DNA of 64,000 nt from Flavobacterium aquiphilum (GTDB taxonomy: Bacteria; Bacteroidota; Bacteroidia; Flavobacteriales; Flavobacteriaceae): NCBI RefSeq assembly GCF_027111335.1, contig NZ_CP114288.1:2976001-3040000 (forward strand), given 5' to 3'. Positions within the stretch are counted from its first letter, which is position 1; each line of letters starts with the position of its first letter. Under the pieces are notes generated by a model. That model ran no database searches and was not told where the DNA came from. It saw nothing but the letters and a program-made list of their open reading frames with translations. The position numbers and the translations under genes are program-made. Shown here one piece after another: positions 26,355 through 35,463 of this stretch.

Positions 26355-26370
26355 ACTAAACCGATTTAGT
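26355..26370. promoter_or_regulatory. Putative LacI-type operator of the esterase-GH35 operon
   Basis: ACTAAACCGATTTAGT is a full match to the consensus ACTAAAnCGnTTTAGT, with perfect ACTAAA/TTTAGT arms. It lies 66 bases upstream of the ATG at 26436 and differs from the site at 43835-43850 at only two positions. Confidence 0.65.
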
Positions 26371-26435
26371 TTGCGAAGTCATTTCTGAAAATTGAATTTA
26401 AAAACAAAGACGAATAAAACTAAAATTGATATAAA

Positions 26436-28892
26436 ATGAGGACAGGATTAATACTCTCTTTGTGTTTTTTGAGTGCAAATTTAGTTGCACAAACAAAAGT
26501 CACTGGAAATGTTGTAGAATATTTCGGAAAGGAAAAAATTGTAACCACTGCCGAAGGAAATGTTTTGCATCAATTCAGCGATGGGTATTTTCTTCCTGCA
26601 GATAAAAAAAACGGTACCCTTTTTAACGGGCAAGATCCTGTAGCCTGGCAATATGCGGTTGGGAAATTCGTAAATCCAAATAAACAAAAAGGAGATTGGC
26701 AATCGATCAAACAAGATTCTGTTGGAGTTTTTAGCCAAAAAGAAATGAGATCAGCTTTTCTTTTTACAGAATATAATTCGCCAAAAGAACAAATTGCCCT
26801 TTTGGAAACTACTGGCGGAACACGCACTTACATCAATGGAATGCCTCACGAAGGCGATCACTATGATTTTGGATACACACTAATTCCTTTTAAATTACGC
26901 AAAGGAACAAATGAATTTGTGTACACAAAAGGTCGCTTTGGCAGGGTGAAATCTAAAATTGTAATTCCGTCAAAAAGTATACTTTTTACCAAACGCGATT
27001 TAACACTCCCAGATGTAATTAATGGAGAAAAAGATGAAAAATGGGCTTCAATCCGTGTCATCAATGCTACCGAAAAAGACTTAAAAAACCTTGTTATTAC
27101 AGCAAAATTATCAAGTGGTGAAACCGCTACTTATGCAACAGACAACATTATGCCTTTGTTTGTCAGAAAAGTAAAATTCAAAGTTCCTGCTGCAAAAGCG
27201 GATTATACAGGTGAATTAAAAATGAAACTGACCCTTTCTGATAAGAGCGGAAAAGTGATAGACGAAACAGAAATACCTATTCAGCAACGTTCTGCCACGG
27301 TTCATCACGAGCGTACTTTTTTGAGCAAAGTAGACAACAGTGTACAATATTATAGTGTAGCTCCTGCATTGGGAAGTGGCCAAAAAGCCTTAGTTCTTTC
27401 AGTTCACGGTGCTTCGGTTGAAGCCCGTAACCAGGCTCGTGCTTACAAACAAAAAGACTGGGCAACTATTGTTGCTGCAACAAACCGTCGTCCTTTTGGT
27501 TTCAATTGGGAAGATTGGGGACGAATCGATGCTTTGGAAGTTTTGGCGGAAGCCAAAAAAGTATTCAATACAATCCCTTCACAAACTTATTTGACAGGAC
27601 ATTCGATGGGTGGCCATGGAACCTGGTTTTTGGGAACAACTTATCCAGGGAAATTTGCGGCTATTGCTCCTTGTGCCTCCTACCCTGACATCGCGACCTA
27701 TGGATTCGATAAAGGTGATGAAATGAATGATCAGTTCAAAGCTTTTGAAAGCATCAACCGTTCAGCCAATTCAGGTCGTGTAAAGAGTATTGTAAAAAAC
27801 CTGAAACAATCAGGTGTTTATATTCTTCATGGTGATGCCGACTCAACTGTACCTATTTCACAAGTTAGAGAGATGCGCCAGATTTTGAGCACTTTTCATC
27901 CAAATTTTTGTTATTATGAATATCCGGGAGGAGAACATTGGTACGGCGACCATTCTGTGGATTGGTTCCCTATTTTTGAATTCTTCAAACGTCAATCGAT
28001 TCCCGCCAATAAAGAAGTCAAAGAAATTGATTTCTACACTGCTACGCCAGCAGTTTCTTCGACTGATTATTGGATAAAACTACAACAACAAATTCGTCCT
28101 TTTGATTTTTCAAATATCAATGCTAAAATTGATAAGCAACAAATTAATTTCAAAACTGATAATGTTTCTATACTTGAACTCGACTTACCTTCATTAGAAT
28201 TAAAAGACGAAATCACAATAAATATCAACGATCAGGCTTTAAAAACTACCGCCGATAAAAAAGCGATTTTAGCTTTAAAAGATGGAAAATGGGCATTTAT
28301 TAACGAAATCAACACTGCTGAAAAATACGCTGATCGCCAAGGTGGGTTCAAGTTTGCTTTCAATAACAATGTCGTTTTTGTCTATGCTACTGGCGGTTCA
28401 GCCCCAGAGCGTGAATGGTACCAAAACAGAGCCAGATTTGATGCGGAAACCTTTTATTACAGAGGAAACGGAAGCATTGATGTGATTCCTGACAGCGAAT
28501 TTTCATTGAAAAAATACAAAGACCGAAATGTCATAATCTATGGAAATGCATCCAATAACAAAGCATGGAACTTATTACTGAAAAATTCGCCAATCCAAAT
28601 TAACAACCAGCAAGTAAAAGTGGGTGATAAAATCCTTAAAGGAGATGATTTAGCCGCTTATTTCGTTTTACCAAGAAAAGACAGCAAAATTGCCATGGTA
28701 GGTGTTGTTGCTGGAACTTCGGAAGCTGGAATGAAAGCCACGTGGGCAAACAATTACATTTCGGGGATTACAGGTTTTCCTGATGTAATGATCTTTAAAG
28801 CCGACTTACTTTTAAAAGGTTTACCCGAAATGAAAGTGACCGGTTTCTTTGACAATGATTGGTCAACCAAAACATTAGAATTTCTGAATTAA
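26436..28892 (+). CDS. Secreted alpha/beta-hydrolase (esterase/peptidase-like), 818 residues
   Basis: An exported protein with a signal peptide ending NLVAQ, a long N-terminal beta-rich region (to about 300) and an alpha/beta-hydrolase domain. The catalytic triad is plausible: Ser390 in GHSMGG, Asp467 or Asp469 in HGDADSTVP and His501 in GGEHWYGDH. ALVLSVHGA marks the oxyanion strand. A further beta-rich region fills 540-818. Similar large proteins are annotated as prolyl oligopeptidase-like or sugar esterases. At the head of a glycosidase operon it may remove acyl groups, for example O-acetyl, from the glycan; a peptidase acting on the glycopeptide is the alternative. The fold is clear, the substrate is not. 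Confidence 0.8.
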   Translation: MRTGLILSLCFLSANLVAQTKVTGNVVEYFGKEKIVTTAEGNVLHQFSDGYFLPADKKNGTLFNGQDPVAWQYAVGKFVNPNKQKGDWQSIKQDSVGVFSQKEMRSAFLFTEYNSPKEQIALLETTGGTRTYINGMPHEGDHYDFGYTLIPFKLRKGTNEFVYTKGRFGRVKSKIVIPSKSILFTKRDLTLPDVINGEKDEKWASIRVINATEKDLKNLVITAKLSSGETATYATDNIMPLFVRKVKFKVPAAKADYTGELKMKLTLSDKSGKVIDETEIPIQQRSATVHHERTFLSKVDNSVQYYSVAPALGSGQKALVLSVHGASVEARNQARAYKQKDWATIVAATNRRPFGFNWEDWGRIDALEVLAEAKKVFNTIPSQTYLTGHSMGGHGTWFLGTTYPGKFAAIAPCASYPDIATYGFDKGDEMNDQFKAFESINRSANSGRVKSIVKNLKQSGVYILHGDADSTVPISQVREMRQILSTFHPNFCYYEYPGGEHWYGDHSVDWFPIFEFFKRQSIPANKEVKEIDFYTATPAVSSTDYWIKLQQQIRPFDFSNINAKIDKQQINFKTDNVSILELDLPSLELKDEITININDQALKTTADKKAILALKDGKWAFINEINTAEKYADRQGGFKFAFNNNVVFVYATGGSAPEREWYQNRARFDAETFYYRGNGSIDVIPDSEFSLKKYKDRNVIIYGNASNNKAWNLLLKNSPIQINNQQVKVGDKILKGDDLAAYFVLPRKDSKIAMVGVVAGTSEAGMKATWANNYISGITGFPDVMIFKADLLLKGLPEMKVTGFFDNDWSTKTLEFLN

Positions 28893-28908
28893 AATAAAAT
28901 ATGTTACA

Positions 28909-28960
28909 ACCCTAATTCGCTAATTAATAATGCTGCAAGAAAAAAATTAGCGATTAGGGT
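28909..28960. repeat. Imperfect inverted repeat between esterase and GH35 genes
   Basis: ACCCTAATTCGCTAATT at 28909-28925 and AATTAGCGATTAGGGT at 28945-28960 pair fully apart from one bulged T, around a 19-nt loop. There is no T-run after it. It may be a mobile palindrome or an mRNA processing or attenuation structure within the operon. Confidence 0.6.
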
Positions 28961-28991
28961 GGACATAAAAAACTGCCAACTTATTTATAAA

Positions 28992-30857
28992 ATGAAAAAA
29001 AATCTATTCTCCCTTTTTCTTTTCCTTTTGTTGATTACAAATGCAATCGGGCAAAAAAAACATACGTTTGAAATTAAAGACGGTAACTTTATTTTGGATG
29101 GAAAAAACATTCAAATTCATAGCGGTGAGATGCATTATGCCCGAATTCCGAAAGAATATTGGCGCCACCGATTCCAAATGATGAAAGCAATGGGATTAAA
29201 TGCCGTTGCGACTTATGTTTTCTGGAATTACCATGAAACGGCTCCGGGAGTTTGGGATTTTAAAACCGGAAACAGAAATATTGCCGAATACATCAAAACG
29301 GCTCAGGAAGAAGGACTTTATGTTATATTGCGTCCGGGGCCTTATGTTTGTGCTGAATGGGAATTTGGAGGCTATCCTTGGTTCCTCCAAAAAGTACCGG
29401 GAATGGTAATTCGTGGTAACAATCCGCAATATTTGGCTGCCACTAAAGCCTATTTCACGGCACTTTACGGTCAGGTTAAAAATTTATTGGTAACCAATGG
29501 TGGGCCAATTATTATGGTTCAGGGAGAAAATGAATTTGGTTCCTATGTTGCCCAACGAAAAGATATTTCGGTTGAAGAACATAAAAAATACAGTGCCGCG
29601 GTTTTCCAACAGTTAAAAGACGTTGGTTTCAACGTGCCTTTCTTCACTTCGGATGGAAGTTGGTTATTTGCCGAAGGTGCGCTTCCGGGAGCATTACCAA
29701 CTGCAAATGGTGAAGACAATGTGGACAAACTAAAAGAGGTAGTAAATAAATTCAATGGTGGAAAAGGTCCTTATATGGTAGCAGAATTCTACCCGGGCTG
29801 GCTAGATCACTGGGCGGAACCTTTCCCGAAAGTTAGTGCTGAAAATGTTGCCAAACAAACCAAAAAGTACCTTGACGCAGGAATTTCTTTCAACTACTAT
29901 ATGGTTCACGGAGGAACGAATTTCGGATTCACTTCAGGAGCCAATTACGACGGAAAACACGACATCCAACCAGATTTAACCTCTTACGATTATGACGCTC
30001 CAATTAGCGAAGCGGGTTGGGCTACCGAAAAATACAATGCTATCCGTGAATTGCTGAAAACACCAAAAACACCTGCTATTCCAGCCAAAAACAACGTGAT
30101 TTCGATTCCGGAAATTAAATTGACCAAAGCGGTTTCATTGGAATCTTTGAAAGACAAAATCAAACCTGTAAATGATGAAAAACCGTTAACTTTTGAAGAG
30201 TTAAATCAAGGGCACGGTTATGTTTGGTACAGCAAAAAATTCAAACAGCCAATCAGCGGAAAACTAGAATTAAATGGTCTTCGCGACTATGCAATTGTTT
30301 ATGTCAATGGTGAAAAAGTAGCCGAATTGAATAGTTACTACAAAAAATACGAATGCACGATCGATGTCCCTTTCAATGCGACTTTGGACATCATCGTTGA
30401 AAATATGGGACGTATTAATTACGGGGCAAAAATAATCAACAGTACCAAAGGGATTATTTCACCAGTCATTATAAACGGAGAAACCATCACGGGTGACTGG
30501 AATATGTATCCTCTACCAATGGACAAAATGCCGAATCTGGCTGATGCCAAAAGCAATGCAAAAGCAGGAGAACCAACCCTTTACCAAGGTACTTTCAGTC
30601 TTTCCAAAAAGGGAGATACTTTCCTAGACATGCGTGATTGGGGCAAAGGAATTGTCTTTATCAACGGAATAAATATTGGGCGTTACTGGAGTGTTGGGCC
30701 ACAACAAACCTTATATGTTCCGGGTTGTTGGCTGAAAGAAGGGGCTAACGAAATTGTAATTTTCGAACAAAAAAATGACAAGCTTCAAACAAGCGTTAAA
30801 TCGATCGAAACACCAATTTTAGAAGATTTACAACCTGAAAAAGGCGAAGCTAAATAA
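28992..30857 (+). CDS. Beta-galactosidase GH35
   Basis: This is a 621-residue secreted GH35 enzyme. I chose the ATG at 28992 because it begins a signal peptide (MKKNLFSLFLFLLLI to NAIGQ); an in-frame ATG at 28959 lies inside an inverted repeat. The barrel motifs are SGEMHYARIPKEYW, VFWNYHE, RPGPYVCAEWEFGG, the acid/base Glu181 in QGENEFG and the nucleophile Glu265 in AEFYPGW. Two jelly-roll domains follow (GRINYGAKI, GIVFINGINIGRYW). It releases terminal beta-galactose, often beta-1,3- or beta-1,4-linked. It follows the esterase by 99 bases and precedes the beta-mannosidase by 33. Confidence 0.94.
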   Translation: MKKNLFSLFLFLLLITNAIGQKKHTFEIKDGNFILDGKNIQIHSGEMHYARIPKEYWRHRFQMMKAMGLNAVATYVFWNYHETAPGVWDFKTGNRNIAEYIKTAQEEGLYVILRPGPYVCAEWEFGGYPWFLQKVPGMVIRGNNPQYLAATKAYFTALYGQVKNLLVTNGGPIIMVQGENEFGSYVAQRKDISVEEHKKYSAAVFQQLKDVGFNVPFFTSDGSWLFAEGALPGALPTANGEDNVDKLKEVVNKFNGGKGPYMVAEFYPGWLDHWAEPFPKVSAENVAKQTKKYLDAGISFNYYMVHGGTNFGFTSGANYDGKHDIQPDLTSYDYDAPISEAGWATEKYNAIRELLKTPKTPAIPAKNNVISIPEIKLTKAVSLESLKDKIKPVNDEKPLTFEELNQGHGYVWYSKKFKQPISGKLELNGLRDYAIVYVNGEKVAELNSYYKKYECTIDVPFNATLDIIVENMGRINYGAKIINSTKGIISPVIINGETITGDWNMYPLPMDKMPNLADAKSNAKAGEPTLYQGTFSLSKKGDTFLDMRDWGKGIVFINGINIGRYWSVGPQQTLYVPGCWLKEGANEIVIFEQKNDKLQTSVKSIETPILEDLQPEKGEAK

Positions 30858-30890
30858 AAATTAGATTTTGTTTAAATAAAACCAAAAGAA

Positions 30891-32903
30891 ATGAATAGAA
30901 TCAGAAAAAACAATTTAAGTGCATTGTTGCTTTTGGCAGGAATGTGGTTTTTAGGAACAAGCTGTTCGAGCAATAAAGAAAAACTTTCGATGGAAATCGA
31001 TAAGGGTTGGCAATTCAGAGAAGTAACAAAAAATGATTGGCATTCTGCTACAGTTCCAGGCGAAGTTCATACTGATTTATTGAAAAATAAATTGATTCCG
31101 GATCCATTCTATCGTGACAATGAGAAAAAATTGGTTTGGATTGAGAAGAAAGACTGGGAATACAAAACCAATTTTAATGTTTCTCCCGAGTTTTTGAAAA
31201 AGAAAAATAATCTTTTGGTTTTCGACGGATTAGACACTTACGCCACTGTTTATATCAACGGAATTGAGGTTTTAAAAACCAACAATATGTTCCGTCAATG
31301 GTCTGCTGATGTGAAACAAAATTTGAAAGCGGAGAATAACGAATTGAGAATCATATTCAAATCGGCTCAAAATGTGGTTGATTCATTGGCTAAAAAAGAT
31401 TTGCCCTATGTTATTCCGGACAATCCGAGATGTTATGTTCGTAAAGCGCAATATCATTTTGGCTGGGATTGGGGACCAAAATTCACCACTTGTGGGATTT
31501 GGAAAGCAGTTCGTTTAGAAGCATTCGACGAAAAAGAAGCTGAAGAAGAATACAAGGCACCTCATAAATACGAATTGGTTCAGGAAAAAGACACTGCAGG
31601 AGCTTCGTTTTATTTCAAGATTGATGATAAAGCAGTGTATATGAAAGGAGCAAATTACATTCCATCAGATGCGTTTTTATCAAGAATGACTCATGCAGAA
31701 TATGACAAAGTGATTGCTACAGCCAAAGATGCCAACATGAACATGCTTCGTGTTTGGGGTGGCGGAATCTATGAAAATGATTATTTCTATGATTTGTGTG
31801 ATAAAAACGGAATCTACATTTGGCAGGATTTCATGTTTGCCGGAACGATGGTTCCCGGTGACAAAGATTTCTTTGATAATGTAAAAGAAGAAGTAAAATA
31901 TCAAGTTAAACGCTTACGCCACCATCCGTCGGTTGTGGTTTGGTGCGGGAATAACGAAATTGACGAAGCTTTCAAAAATTGGGGTTGGCAAAAGCAATTC
32001 AAAATAAATAAGAAAGATTCTATCCGTTTATGGAGTGACTACAAAAGACTGTTTCAAGACAGTATCCCAAAATGGGTAAAAGAAGTAGATCCATCGCGTC
32101 CTTACGTAAGCAGTTCTCCCCTATTTGGTTGGGGCAAAAAAGAAAGCATCAAACAAGGAGACAGTCACTATTGGGGAACCTGGTGGGGACTTGAAGACAT
32201 TGAAATTGTGAATAAAAAAACAGGTCGTTTTGTGAGCGAATACGGAATGCAGGCGATGCCAAATTATTCTACGATTGAAAAAATCACTCAGGAAGAAGAT
32301 AGAAAATTGTATTCGGATGTGTTGAAAGCGCACCAAAAAGCGGGTAAAGGATTTACAAAATTAAATAGTTATATTCAACGCTATTTCAAGGATACAACAC
32401 ACGTAAAAACTTGGTCTGTCAAAGATTATACTTATTTGACTCAATGTTTACAATATTATTCTTTTAAAAACATCATTGCGATTCATCGTTCCAAAGAACC
32501 ATACAATATGGGGACTTTATTGTGGCAGTTGAACGATTGTTGGCCGGTTGCGAGCTGGAGTATTACAGATTATTATAACCGCCAGCCAAAAGCCGCTTGG
32601 TACGCTGTAAAAGAAGCCTACCGTGACGATGTAAAACCAACAATCGACAAGGTTCGCCCAATTGATTTGAAATTGAAAAATCCTCAAATCACTTTCAAAG
32701 TTGAGGGTGACAATATCACTTTGAAAGCTACAAAAGGCGCCAAATTTGTATGGATTGATATAAAAGGTTACACTGGCAGATTAAGTGATAATTATTTTGA
32801 TTTGAAAGCTGGTGAAGAAAAAACTATTTCGATTCAAACTCCGATTTCAAAACCGCAAATCACGATTACTTCGTTGTTTGATGTTTTGAGTAGAAACAAA
32901 TAA
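30891..32903 (+). CDS. GH2 beta-mannosidase lipoprotein lacking two Ig-like domains
   Basis: This 670-residue lipoprotein (lipobox LGTSC, Cys25) is a GH2 beta-mannosidase, which would cut the Man-beta-1,4-GlcNAc core bond. The sugar-binding domain (FDGLDTYATVYING, HFGWDWGPKFTTCGIWK) and barrel are intact, with acid/base Glu356 in WCGNNEIDEA and nucleophile Glu450 in VSEYGMQAMP. Relatives run to about 850 residues. Here the second domain is missing: GIWKAVRLEAF joins through about 15 charged residues to the ELVQEKD strand that normally follows it. The fourth domain also seems absent between AWYAVKEAYRDD and the last domain (SDNYFDLKAGEEKTI). Catalytic residues are kept, so it may well be active. 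Confidence 0.88.
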   Translation: MNRIRKNNLSALLLLAGMWFLGTSCSSNKEKLSMEIDKGWQFREVTKNDWHSATVPGEVHTDLLKNKLIPDPFYRDNEKKLVWIEKKDWEYKTNFNVSPEFLKKKNNLLVFDGLDTYATVYINGIEVLKTNNMFRQWSADVKQNLKAENNELRIIFKSAQNVVDSLAKKDLPYVIPDNPRCYVRKAQYHFGWDWGPKFTTCGIWKAVRLEAFDEKEAEEEYKAPHKYELVQEKDTAGASFYFKIDDKAVYMKGANYIPSDAFLSRMTHAEYDKVIATAKDANMNMLRVWGGGIYENDYFYDLCDKNGIYIWQDFMFAGTMVPGDKDFFDNVKEEVKYQVKRLRHHPSVVVWCGNNEIDEAFKNWGWQKQFKINKKDSIRLWSDYKRLFQDSIPKWVKEVDPSRPYVSSSPLFGWGKKESIKQGDSHYWGTWWGLEDIEIVNKKTGRFVSEYGMQAMPNYSTIEKITQEEDRKLYSDVLKAHQKAGKGFTKLNSYIQRYFKDTTHVKTWSVKDYTYLTQCLQYYSFKNIIAIHRSKEPYNMGTLLWQLNDCWPVASWSITDYYNRQPKAAWYAVKEAYRDDVKPTIDKVRPIDLKLKNPQITFKVEGDNITLKATKGAKFVWIDIKGYTGRLSDNYFDLKAGEEKTISIQTPISKPQITITSLFDVLSRNK

Positions 32904-32949
32904 ATAAGAAAATCAATTAAAAAACTCAAAACATTTGATTTTCAAACAT

Positions 32950-32980
32950 GACCTAACAGGCTTTAAAAACCTGTTAGGTC
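32950..32980. repeat. 11-bp inverted repeat GACCTAACAGG
   Basis: GACCTAACAGG at 32950-32960 is perfectly complementary to 32970-32980 with a 9-nt loop. It lies 47 bases after the beta-mannosidase stop and could end or pause transcription, although no long T-run follows. Confidence 0.6.
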
Positions 32981-32993
32981 TAAATCAATAAAA

Positions 32994-33147
32994 AAGAAAT
33001 GATTGCAAAAAAACGAATTGTTTCCTTTTAGCCCCGATGGAAGGGAAAATCCTTTTTATCTCGTTTTTTGGGACGAGATAAAAAGATTGGAATGACAGCG
33101 GGAACAATGTTCATAAAAATGCCAATTGTTTGTGCTCCTAAAAAAGA
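32994..33147 (+). repeat. Dispersed hairpin element, copy A
   Basis: The element has a conserved head (GAATTGTTTCCTTTTAGCCC) and a tail ending TGCTCCTAAAAAAG. Its core is a 13-bp perfect stem, CTTTTTATCTCGT (33052-33064) with ACGAGATAAAAAG (33073-33085). A second, diverged copy lies at 48977-49115. Both are within operons, just before a glycosidase gene. Confidence 0.65.
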
Positions 33148-33167
33148 TTTAGATAAAAAATAAAATT

Positions 33168-35435
33168 ATGCAGTCTAACAAATTTAAAATTTCGGTTCTT
33201 GCAATGGCAACTATGTTATTTGCAACGCCAGCTTTCTCTCAAGGAAAAACAAAAAATGAACCAAAAGCCACCTACACCCAATATGTAAATCCGTACATTG
33301 GTTCGGGTGGGCACGGTCACGTTTTTGTGGGAGCGAATGTTCCTTTTGGGGCGGTACAATTGGGACCTTCAACTATTTTTGAAGGTTGGGATTGGTGCAG
33401 TGGATATAATTATTCGAGCAATACTATTCTAGGTTTTACACACACCCATTTGAGCGGAACAGGGATTGGAGATTTGAACGACATTTTGTTGTTGCCTGCA
33501 ACTGGAAAAGTACCTTTGAACAAAGCAGAGAAAAAAGATCCTAATGGTTATGGTTCTACTTTTTCGCATCAAAATGAAGTAGTGAAACCTGGTTATTACA
33601 GTGTTCTTTTGGACAAATACAATGTAAAAGCGGAATTAACGACCTCAGAAAGAGTTGGTTTTCACAAATATACTTTCAACTCAAAAGACGAAGCGCATAT
33701 TTTATTAGACCTTACTGATGGTGTAGGTTGGGATAGCCCAAAACAAACGATGATCCAGAAAACAGGAAGCAAAACCATTGTCGGATATCGTCATTCAAAA
33801 GGCTGGGCCGATGACCAACGCTTGTTTTTTGCGATGGAATTCTCAGAAGAAATTTCGAACATTGCTTTGTATGACAGTATTGCTTCAAAAAGCGGACTTC
33901 AAGGCGAAGGAAAAAAAATGAAAGCCATTTTGGATTTCAAAAACAAAAAAGGAAATGTTATTATGGTGAAAGTCGGAATTTCACCAGTGAGTGTTGAAAA
34001 TGCGTTGGCAAATATCAAAGCTGAAATTCCGCTTTGGGATTTCGCAAAAATGGTTCAAAATGCGGATGCTAAATGGAACAAAGCTTTAGCAAAAATAGAT
34101 ATCAAAGCCAATGCCAATACCAAAACTATTTTCTATACTTCTTTTTATCACACCATGTTTGCTCCATCAATTTTCAATGATGTGAATGGCGATTACAGAG
34201 GAACAGATAAAAAAGTCTATAAAAATAGTGGTTTCACCAATTACACAACGTTTTCATTGTGGGATACTTATCGAGCATTGCACCCACTCTACACTATTAC
34301 ACAACAAGACAAAATCAATGATATTGTAAAGACATTTTTGGCAATTTACCAACAACAAGGAAGATTACCGGTTTGGCATTTGATGGGGAATGAGACCGAT
34401 TGTATGAACGGAAACCACTCGATTGCGGTAATTGTAGATGCTTATTTTAAAGGTTATCGCAATTATGACGTGAATTTGGCTTACGAAGCCATCAAAAAAA
34501 CGGCTATGCAAACCCGAGCTGGAATGGATTATGTTCAAAAAATACAATATATCCCTGCTGATAGTCAATTGGAAACCGTTGCCAATGCTTTGGAATATGC
34601 AATCGATGATTGGTGTATTGCACGTATGGCTAAGGATTTAGGCAAAATGGACGACTACTCTTATTTCACTAAAAGAGCCGAATTGTACAAACAATACTTT
34701 GACAAAAACACTGGTTTCATGCGAGGAAAACTGGCTAACGGTCAATGGAGAGAACCATTCAATCCACTTGCTTCTTCTCACCGAAAAGACGATTATGTAG
34801 AAGGAAATGCTTGGCAATACACTTGGTTAGTTCCTCAGGATCCTTACGGTTTGATTGATTTATTTGGCGGAGACCAAAAATTCATCGAGAAATTCGATCA
34901 ATTATTTACACTTACAGAAAAAGTGGCTGGCGAAGAAGCTTCTCCGGACATCAGCGGTCTGATTGGGCAATATGCTCAAGGAAATGAACCGAGCCATCAT
35001 ATTCCGTATTTATACGCTTACGTTGGACAGCCTTGGAAAACAGCTAAAATTGTTCGTCAGGTTTTCGACCAATTTTATACCACCAAAATTGACGGAATTT
35101 GTGGAAATGAAGATGTTGGACAAATGTCGGCTTGGTATGTATTATCGTCTATGGGATTCTATGCGGTGAACCATGCAAACGGAATATATGTTTTTGGAAG
35201 TCCTGCGATTGACGAAGCTATTATTCATTACAAAGAAAATGTGTCATTCAAAATGATTGCTGTGAATAACAGTAAAGCCAATATATATGTTCAAAAAGTG
35301 GAATACAACGGAAAACCTTATACAAAATCATATATTACACATGATATGATTGTAAAAGGCGGCGAACTTAAATTATATATGGGAAGCCAACCTTCATTGA
35401 CTTTTGGAACTGCAAAAGCAGACAGACCTTTGTAA
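33168..35435 (+). CDS. GH92 exo-alpha-mannosidase
   Basis: This 755-residue secreted GH92 enzyme has a signal peptide ending PAFSQ. GH92 are calcium-dependent inverting alpha-mannosidases. Hallmarks: YVNPYIGSGGHGHVFVGA, PFGAVQLGPS, GFTHTHLSGTG, SLWDTYRALHPL, VEGNAWQYTW (Glu taken as the catalytic acid), GNEPSHHIPYLY and GNEDVGQMSAWYV (base Asp). The EPSHH form is typical of classical GH92 exo-mannosidases. It precedes an EEP protein by 28 bases and a second GH92 after that. It would trim alpha-linked mannose from N-glycans; alpha-1,2 or alpha-1,3 preference cannot be fixed by eye. Confidence 0.95.
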   Translation: MQSNKFKISVLAMATMLFATPAFSQGKTKNEPKATYTQYVNPYIGSGGHGHVFVGANVPFGAVQLGPSTIFEGWDWCSGYNYSSNTILGFTHTHLSGTGIGDLNDILLLPATGKVPLNKAEKKDPNGYGSTFSHQNEVVKPGYYSVLLDKYNVKAELTTSERVGFHKYTFNSKDEAHILLDLTDGVGWDSPKQTMIQKTGSKTIVGYRHSKGWADDQRLFFAMEFSEEISNIALYDSIASKSGLQGEGKKMKAILDFKNKKGNVIMVKVGISPVSVENALANIKAEIPLWDFAKMVQNADAKWNKALAKIDIKANANTKTIFYTSFYHTMFAPSIFNDVNGDYRGTDKKVYKNSGFTNYTTFSLWDTYRALHPLYTITQQDKINDIVKTFLAIYQQQGRLPVWHLMGNETDCMNGNHSIAVIVDAYFKGYRNYDVNLAYEAIKKTAMQTRAGMDYVQKIQYIPADSQLETVANALEYAIDDWCIARMAKDLGKMDDYSYFTKRAELYKQYFDKNTGFMRGKLANGQWREPFNPLASSHRKDDYVEGNAWQYTWLVPQDPYGLIDLFGGDQKFIEKFDQLFTLTEKVAGEEASPDISGLIGQYAQGNEPSHHIPYLYAYVGQPWKTAKIVRQVFDQFYTTKIDGICGNEDVGQMSAWYVLSSMGFYAVNHANGIYVFGSPAIDEAIIHYKENVSFKMIAVNNSKANIYVQKVEYNGKPYTKSYITHDMIVKGGELKLYMGSQPSLTFGTAKADRPL

Positions 35436-35463
35436 AAAATGTAACTAATTCAAAAAGAATATT

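Larger units (their letters stand above)
26095..26435. other. Promoter region of the esterase-GH35 operon
   Basis: This 341-base gene-free region has a weak operator-like site at 26170-26185, an 8-bp inverted repeat (26199-26206 with 26213-26220), a TATATTTG -7 box at 26268-26275 and a full operator-like site at 26355-26370. Confidence 0.65.
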
